Assembly: GCA_000333855.2 (NCBI GenBank)
Contig: CM007319.1
Location: forward strand, 1,400,694 to 1,464,693
DNA: 64,000 nt
Direction: 5' to 3'
Source of the DNA: Endotrypanum monterogeii
Taxonomy: Eukaryota > Euglenozoa > Kinetoplastea > Trypanosomatida > Trypanosomatidae
Shown: one piece after another, positions 58,583 through 64,000 of the stretch
Numbering within the stretch: the stretch's first letter is position 1
How the letters are laid out: every line of letters starts with the position of its first letter
Notes under the pieces: generated by a model
The model's input: the letters and a program-made list of their open reading frames with translations, nothing else
Databases searched by the model: none
Told to the model about the DNA's origin: nothing
Made by a program: the position numbers and the translations under genes

Positions 58583-60937
58583 ATGCCTGCTGTGCGCACC
58601 ATGTACAGCCGCGAGGAGCTACTGCGAATCGCGACCCTGGCCAGCGCGATGAACCTGGGGCCAGAGGTTTTGCGCAAGTTCGATGTAATCGAGGTCGCAG
58701 AGCCCACCCCTGCTCCAAAGCGCCGTGAGCCGGAATTGAATTCTAAGACGAGCGTGTTCACAGACACTTTCAGCTCCAGCACTGCTAACGGTAACACGGG
58801 ACACAGTACTGGTGGTAACACAGGCGGAAAGGCCAACCACAACACCGGCATCAACGGCGGTGGCAACAACAGCCACACCGGCAACTCCAGTACTCCAGCG
58901 TACGGTGGTGGTGGCGGCCGTGGCGGTGACGGTCGTCGTGGTGGTGGTGGTCACGGCGGGCGCGAGGATAACGGCAGCGGCAACACTAAGCCGGCTGGGT
59001 ATGACCGCTTTGCCCCGCCAGAGGGGCGGTTTAATCGTGGAAATCGAAACCAGGAGACCTTTGAGGAGGGCATCCAGTACGAGCTCCGACAAAGCGCGCT
59101 GCAAAAGAAAAGGGTAGCGGAGACGATGGAGCGCGAGGATAGGAAGGGGGAGCACCTGCGGCAGGCCCTGGAGAAGTTCAAACAGGAGGGCAATGATACC
59201 GAGGCTGCAGAGGCAGAAAAAAGAGAGACGGACGAGATCGAGCGACTTTTGGCGGGCATCACCATGATGGATGAGCCGCCAAAGACGGCAGCTCGCTCCC
59301 GATTCTTTTCGGCCCAGGCGCCGACGACGGCTAGCACCGAGCCTACCCCTGCAACGCAGCCTCCGGCTCCAGCGTCGTCAGCATTGACGACACCGTCCTT
59401 CGGATTGTCTAGGGGATGCAGCTCCCCGGCAACGGCGAGCGCACCGCAAGCGAGCGTGCTCGCGACGCCGGCCAACAATGGTACACCGGGATATGTAGCG
59501 GGGCCATGGTCGTCTATGAAGAGCGACCCGAACCTGTGGAGTACCGCACCATCTATGGCGAGCGCGCTCAAGCAGTCGCTTCAGCAGCCCTCAGCTCCTG
59601 TGGCGACATCCCCACCGACGCAGATTAAACCCCAGCAGCCTGCGTCGCAACAGTCGCAGCAACCGGCCAAGTCTGCTAGCGGTCCGTTGTCGGCAAAGAA
59701 CATGGGTACCAGTGCTCCAACCGCCTCGGCCCACTCCACTGGTGTGGTGTCCGCCAGCGGCTCAGGGGGCTCAGGTGGCGCTGCTCCTGCACCGACGGCC
59801 CTGCCTACTCCTCTTCAGAGTTCTGTGCTTGGATCCTCTAACGGAAACAGTAACGTCAACATTGCATCTGCAATGGACGTCAAGGCAGGTACTGCTGGGA
59901 ATGCTAGACAGCAGCAGACACCTCCCCGCACACCGCCCGTTACTCCCCCTTATATCCACTCGAAACCACCTCGCCCCGACGAAGCCACCGCTTCCAAGAC
60001 AGCGCAGCGCAGTGGTGTCTTGACTGCACTACCCACAGGCACTTGGTCGGCCGCAGACCTGGAGCTTGTTCTGAAGAATGGTGGTACCCTTATTTCAAGC
60101 GGCCCAGTACCGCAGCCGCACGCTGGCACGGCGGCGCCCAAGGTGCAGCCCATCTCGGCGGCGGAGCTCGAAAGCATGCTCATGCAGCGTGCGCGGCAGG
60201 GTAGTGGGTCGACGGGCACTGGAATGTCGGTTATGCCCCCTTCGCCCCCTCAATTTCCGCAGCAGACCCCCCAGCAGCAGACCGTGCTTCCTTTTCCAAA
60301 CTCGGGGAAGGCTCCTCATTTGCAAGCAGGCGGCAGCGTAGCATCTGTGCCACGCTCCCCTCCACAGCAGCACCCTGCAGGAATGAAAACGGTGCCCAGC
60401 GGGGCGATGTTACCGCCTGCGCAGTCGCACCATTCACAGCAAAAGATGCCGCCGCCGCCACCCATGCCGTCACAGATGCCTGCTCACCCTCATCAACAAA
60501 GTCAGCAGTCTCAGCAGCAGCAAGCGCCGCTGCAGTCCCAGCAGTCACCCTGGATGGCAATGCCGCGCCCACAGCAAGCACCACCACCGCCCCAGCCTAA
60601 TGGGAATGGAAGCCCGATGCACAACACCTCCCCACAGCAGCCGTTGGCTGCGAAGATGACACCGGCTGCGCCTGTGATGTCGAATGGACTTCAGATGCCC
60701 ATGCGGATGAATGCCCAGGGCCAGTACTTCGTCGATCCGTCTCAGTTGCAGCGAGTCTATATGGCCAGTCAGCCAGTGATGTTCCGTCGTCCTGACGGCA
60801 CGGTGTTCATGCAGGCACAGCCCATGCCTCAACCACAACCCCAACAAGTGCCCCCCCAGCAGCAGCCACCCTTCAACCCCTTCGGTACTAACGCCCAGTT
60901 TCTCTTCCAGCAGCAGCAGCAGCAGCAGCGCCGCTAG
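58583..60937 (+). CDS. 4E-IP1: eIF4E-interacting protein 4E-IP1
   Basis: A 784-residue, mostly disordered protein matching Leish4E-IP1, the partner that binds the cap-binding protein LeishIF4E-1 and lowers its cap affinity. The decisive mark is a canonical eIF4E-binding motif, Tyr-x4-Leu-hydrophobic, at residues 8-14 (YSREELL), right at the N-terminus. The predicted size of about 83 kDa agrees with the published protein. After the motif come a Gly/Asn-rich, RGG-like stretch (about 70-150), a charged helix (about 155-232), and long Pro/Gln/Ser/Ala-rich low-complexity regions, ending in poly-Gln (seven Q) and RR. No enzymatic domain is seen. Long disordered Q-rich tails are common in RNA-granule proteins. 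The ATG at 58583 is the first of the frame; Met7 would still keep the motif. Very long flanking non-coding DNA suggests strong post-transcriptional control (inference). Confidence 0.9.
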   Translation: MPAVRTMYSREELLRIATLASAMNLGPEVLRKFDVIEVAEPTPAPKRREPELNSKTSVFTDTFSSSTANGNTGHSTGGNTGGKANHNTGINGGGNNSHTGNSSTPAYGGGGGRGGDGRRGGGGHGGREDNGSGNTKPAGYDRFAPPEGRFNRGNRNQETFEEGIQYELRQSALQKKRVAETMEREDRKGEHLRQALEKFKQEGNDTEAAEAEKRETDEIERLLAGITMMDEPPKTAARSRFFSAQAPTTASTEPTPATQPPAPASSALTTPSFGLSRGCSSPATASAPQASVLATPANNGTPGYVAGPWSSMKSDPNLWSTAPSMASALKQSLQQPSAPVATSPPTQIKPQQPASQQSQQPAKSASGPLSAKNMGTSAPTASAHSTGVVSASGSGGSGGAAPAPTALPTPLQSSVLGSSNGNSNVNIASAMDVKAGTAGNARQQQTPPRTPPVTPPYIHSKPPRPDEATASKTAQRSGVLTALPTGTWSAADLELVLKNGGTLISSGPVPQPHAGTAAPKVQPISAAELESMLMQRARQGSGSTGTGMSVMPPSPPQFPQQTPQQQTVLPFPNSGKAPHLQAGGSVASVPRSPPQQHPAGMKTVPSGAMLPPAQSHHSQQKMPPPPPMPSQMPAHPHQQSQQSQQQQAPLQSQQSPWMAMPRPQQAPPPPQPNGNGSPMHNTSPQQPLAAKMTPAAPVMSNGLQMPMRMNAQGQYFVDPSQLQRVYMASQPVMFRRPDGTVFMQAQPMPQPQPQQVPPQQQPPFNPFGTNAQFLFQQQQQQQRR

Positions 60938-61143
60938 ACGAAAATCGGGAGGAGGGGAGGCGTAGGAGGAGGGGGTCATTGAATTTATCACATCAGGTGC
61001 GTCTCCAGCACCCTTTACTTTTTTTCTTTATTTCCCGGGAGAGAACGATAGGAGTCCTACAAAGGAACATTGTTGCTTTTTTTTTTTCCTCCGAGCACCC
61101 TAAGGGTTTGACTGCTGCAAGTGCTGGGTCCTCACCACTTCAA

Positions 61144-61194
61144 TACACACACACACACATACATACACATACAGACAGACAGACAGACAGACAT
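61144..61194. repeat. CA then CAGA compound repeat
   Basis: (CA)n, a few CATA units, then about six CAGA units. Confidence 0.9.
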
Positions 61195-61701
61195 ATATCC
61201 AGACACAGAAACAGTGGCATAGTGGGAGGAGAGGTGTGGTCAAAGGAAGCTGAGCGGTGAGGTCTGTGCTCGGAGGGGAGAAAGGGGGGTAAGTGGAGGC
61301 AGGTTTACGTGGAAAGGCGAGAGATACGCACAGAGGTTCATCCCCTCCCTCCCCTCACAAAGGCCAAGGTGAGCCAAAGTTTTTTTGCGGGTAAAGCATT
61401 CAACAAAACCAGCGAACAATATACTCATATATGAGGGACAATGAAAGATGAGACGAGAATGTAGTGTTTGCCCCTCTCCTCTCGTTTCTTCGACGCCAAC
61501 TCTCTTTTCCACTTCCCGTTGCCCTTTGGATCAATTCCTTGTTTCACCATGTAACCTCGAAACCTTGACTCCCCCTTCATTTTTCCTTTTGCTTGATCAA
61601 TGGGTGTCGTGGCGGTAGGTGTGGAGTTCTTTTCTTTTGGTATACATTTCTGCCTACTGCTTTTTTTTTTGTTGTTGCACACACCCTCGAGGTGCGAACA
61701 C

Positions 61702-61750
61702 ACACACACACATATATATATACATTATATATATATGTATATGTATACAT
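61702..61750. repeat. CA/TA compound repeat
   Basis: (CA)n followed by two separated TA runs. Confidence 0.85.
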
Positions 61751-62076
61751 CTGTTAGACCCCCCCTTTTTTTTTGCTTGCACCTCTGAAAGTACAAAAAA
61801 TTGTGTGTGTGGGTTCTTTCGTTACCGCCAGCGTTTTCGTGTGTTTATGGGTATGTTCTCGTGAGTGTCTACTCTCTTATCATTTCTCTTTTATTTTTGA
61901 TTCTTCTTTATCGGTGAGGATTCTTTTGTACATTTCTGCGAAATTTTTTTTTTTGGGGGGTTTGGGCCTCACTCTTTCTTTTAACGTTCTTCTTGATGGA
62001 ACACCTCTGGTTTTTGTTTTCTCTAAGAAAAAAAACACTCATACACATACACAGGGACACGCAAAAGCATCTTGAC

Positions 62077-62120
62077 ATATATATATATATATATATATAT
62101 ATTGTATATATATATTTATA
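62077..62120. repeat. (TA)n microsatellite
   Basis: Twelve TA units, a TTG break and further TA units. Confidence 0.9.
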
Positions 62121-62919
62121 TTGTATATGCGTGTGAATGTGTGGAGATGAAACAGTCAGGTAGGATATATACGAGGCGTATATCGTAGACACACGTTGCC
62201 TGTGAGACGCTGAAATTCTCATTTCCTGCCAGTGTGATACTCTTTTTCCGATTTTTCGTTGCCCCGACTCCCGATTGCCTCTGATAGTGAAATCTCGTTC
62301 AACGAAAATCATATCCTACTTTCTATTTTCTTTGCCTGTACATTTTTTTTTTCCTGTCTTCGCTCGTTTTCCGTTTCTCTGTTCGTGTCGGGAATATCTT
62401 TAAAAAAGGTTTTGATATATCTTTTTTTTTCTCTTCACCAGTTGTGATGTCGAATATATTTCTCTCTCACCTTCTCTCTTTTCTGTGCGCATGTGCACGT
62501 TATTTTTACTAGTTTTATTATTATTTTCGTTGTTGCATATCTTTCATCTTGACTTCATTGTGACTGTTATGCGTGCTTTCATTATTGCCTTTTTTTCTGT
62601 TCTCATTTTATCCAGAAATTTTTATTTCTGGTTCTGTTCTCGCATGTCGATGTCGAGCTCTTATTGCGTACGCCAACTGGTCTTCCTCCTCTTTCACTCG
62701 ATCAATTGTTTTCTTTATCTCATCCCCCTTTCTCATTTTTATTTTTGAACGCGCTTCAATTATTATTATTGTGATGTAACACCCAATTTTTCCCTTTGCA
62801 AGAGAGTGCAAGCGGGGCGTGGTGATTAGGTGATAAAGCACCGAGTCGGTGTGTGCGCACCTCTCTTCACTTCACTCAAGATGGCAGGTCATAGCTTTTT
62901 ACCTCTGCTTCAGTGTATG

Positions 62920-62941
62920 CATATATATATATATATATAAT
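62920..62941. repeat. (TA)n microsatellite
   Basis: Eleven TA units. Confidence 0.9.
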
Positions 62942-64000
62942 ACGCATGCACATACACCGATACACTCACTTAGAGAAGAGCACGTCTATTTGGTAGCACA
63001 AAGGCAGCTAGACAAAGCCCAAGCAAGCGAATTTTGTTGTTTCTTTTTTTTCTTTCAGAATGTCCGTTCTTGTTTCGAGGTGAGAGTGAGGAGATGTGTA
63101 TCTGCTCCTCCTCTTTTCTTCCCCTCTCTTCCCTTGCCGCGGGACTCCATGTTGAAGTTTATCACGTTTTGCGAGAGTATTCTTTTTTTTTCCCCTTTGC
63201 CGACCCCAAATACGTGGCTTTCCGCTCGCTCTATTCATCGCAACCCCCGATCATCATTTAGTCGAAGGTCTGAACTCGTCTCCGTTACTCTATTCTGAAG
63301 AAAAAATATTTGGTCAGCTGCAAGGGAAACACACACACGCACGCCCACACCTCTAATTATGACTATTCCATCCCTTTCCCCCCTTCCCTATCTAAGGCAC
63401 CGGTCAGCTGCTAAGCCCCCCCTGCCGCTAGGATTTTCGACAAGGGCTCTCCTTTTTTTTTTTTCGCACTCCCCCTTTTTTTCGAAGTTCTTGCTCAGTC
63501 CCCTTCGTCGGTTGTACATTTTTCTGTTTTTACTTGTCCTGGATGGGACAATCATCAACTCCCTCTTCACCGTTTTGTGCTTTCGCCTACGGTTTTTGTC
63601 ACCGAGTTTTCCCCCCACCTCGCCACGTAGACGTATATATATATGTGTGTGTATTGTTTAGTTTCTAATTTATTTTCGCTTGGGCCCCTTTCCCTCTCTT
63701 CTTTCTTTCCCATTCCCTCAAGGTTGAGTGTGTACGATTGACCCTTTCTCCTGCCACTCTTTCCACCTACGTCCCTCAATCCCCCCTCCTCGCGTTAAGA
63801 CTTCGTGAAAAGCCATTTTTAGTTCTTAAAAAAAAAGTGTTTCTTGTTCTCTGTGTCATTTTATTCCTTTGCTTCTGTGGTGCTCACTGTGGTCGCTTCA
63901 CAATCATATACGGTCGTTTTCATTCTCTTCCGCAAGCCTTGCCGTTCGGAGCAACGCTTGAGTACCTTCGTGATTGACTTGCGCGGGTGGCCACTGTGTT

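Larger units (their letters stand above)
60938..64000 (+). other. 3 kb gene-free region 3' of 4E-IP1, to the window edge
   Basis: Pyrimidine-rich on the plus strand, no credible gene. Contains CA/CAGA repeats at 61144-61194, CA/TA repeats at 61702-61750, TA repeats at 62077-62120 and 62920-62941, short ATT runs near 62515 and 62758 and many T-runs. Probably the 4E-IP1 3' UTR and part of the next spacer. Confidence 0.65.

Noticed and set aside
58595..60937. CRISPR-like or tandem-repeat reading of CAG-rich parts of 4E-IP1
   Set aside because: These are Gln codons of a low-complexity protein; no regular spacer pattern, and CRISPR is not expected in this nuclear genome.

Overview
This window is nuclear DNA of a trypanosomatid, most likely Leishmania or a close relative in the Leishmaniinae. 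The grounds are: long intron-less genes lying head to tail on one strand, 5' flanks that carry a pyrimidine tract and an AG (spliced-leader trans-splicing), abundant (CA)n, (TA)n and (ATT)n microsatellites in every spacer, and kinetoplastid-type proteins (mitochondrial uS17, a flagellar PG-rich repeat protein, an NME7-like kinase, a protein matching the LeishIF4E-1 partner 4E-IP1). From memory the gene order resembles Leishmania major chromosome 35; I could not check this, and the species is not determined.

Layout. From base 1 to about 20.6 kb all genes lie on the minus strand and read leftwards: ribosomal protein uL14 (cut by the window edge), a small one-membrane-span protein, a coiled-coil protein, a SET-fold protein, proteasome beta2, mitochondrial uS17, chaperonin CCT7, a DM10/NDK (NME7-like) protein, SOF1/DCAF13, a one-loop EF-hand protein and an unknown protein with a C-terminal hydrophobic segment. 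Between about 20.6 and 23.4 kb the coding strand flips. This divergent strand-switch region is the likely start of two polycistronic transcripts; it holds a TA/CA repeat, a G-run/C-run inverted structure and one doubtful ORF. From 23.4 kb to the end all genes are on the plus strand: a tail-anchored Cys-rich protein, a SHIPPO/STPGR protein, UNC-50, a probable mitochondrial (mitoribosome-linked) protein, the spliceosome core protein PRP8, a PKA catalytic subunit, a PIAS/SIZ-type SUMO ligase and the eIF4E-interacting protein 4E-IP1.

Gene density falls sharply to the right. From 41.4 to 64 kb there are only three convincing genes. One spacer is 8.3 kb long (50.2-58.6 kb), strongly pyrimidine-rich on the plus strand and without a credible ORF; another coding-free stretch of about 3 kb follows 4E-IP1. 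These are probably long UTRs and intergenic RNA.

The genes are mostly housekeeping: translation (uL14, uS17m, 4E-IP1), rRNA processing (SOF1), RNA splicing (PRP8), protein folding and turnover (CCT7, proteasome beta2, SUMO ligase), signalling (PKA-C) and flagellum (NME7-like, SHIPPO). They share a transcript by position rather than by pathway. A 20-N assembly gap at 46.7 kb has unnatural-looking flanks and should not be read biologically.
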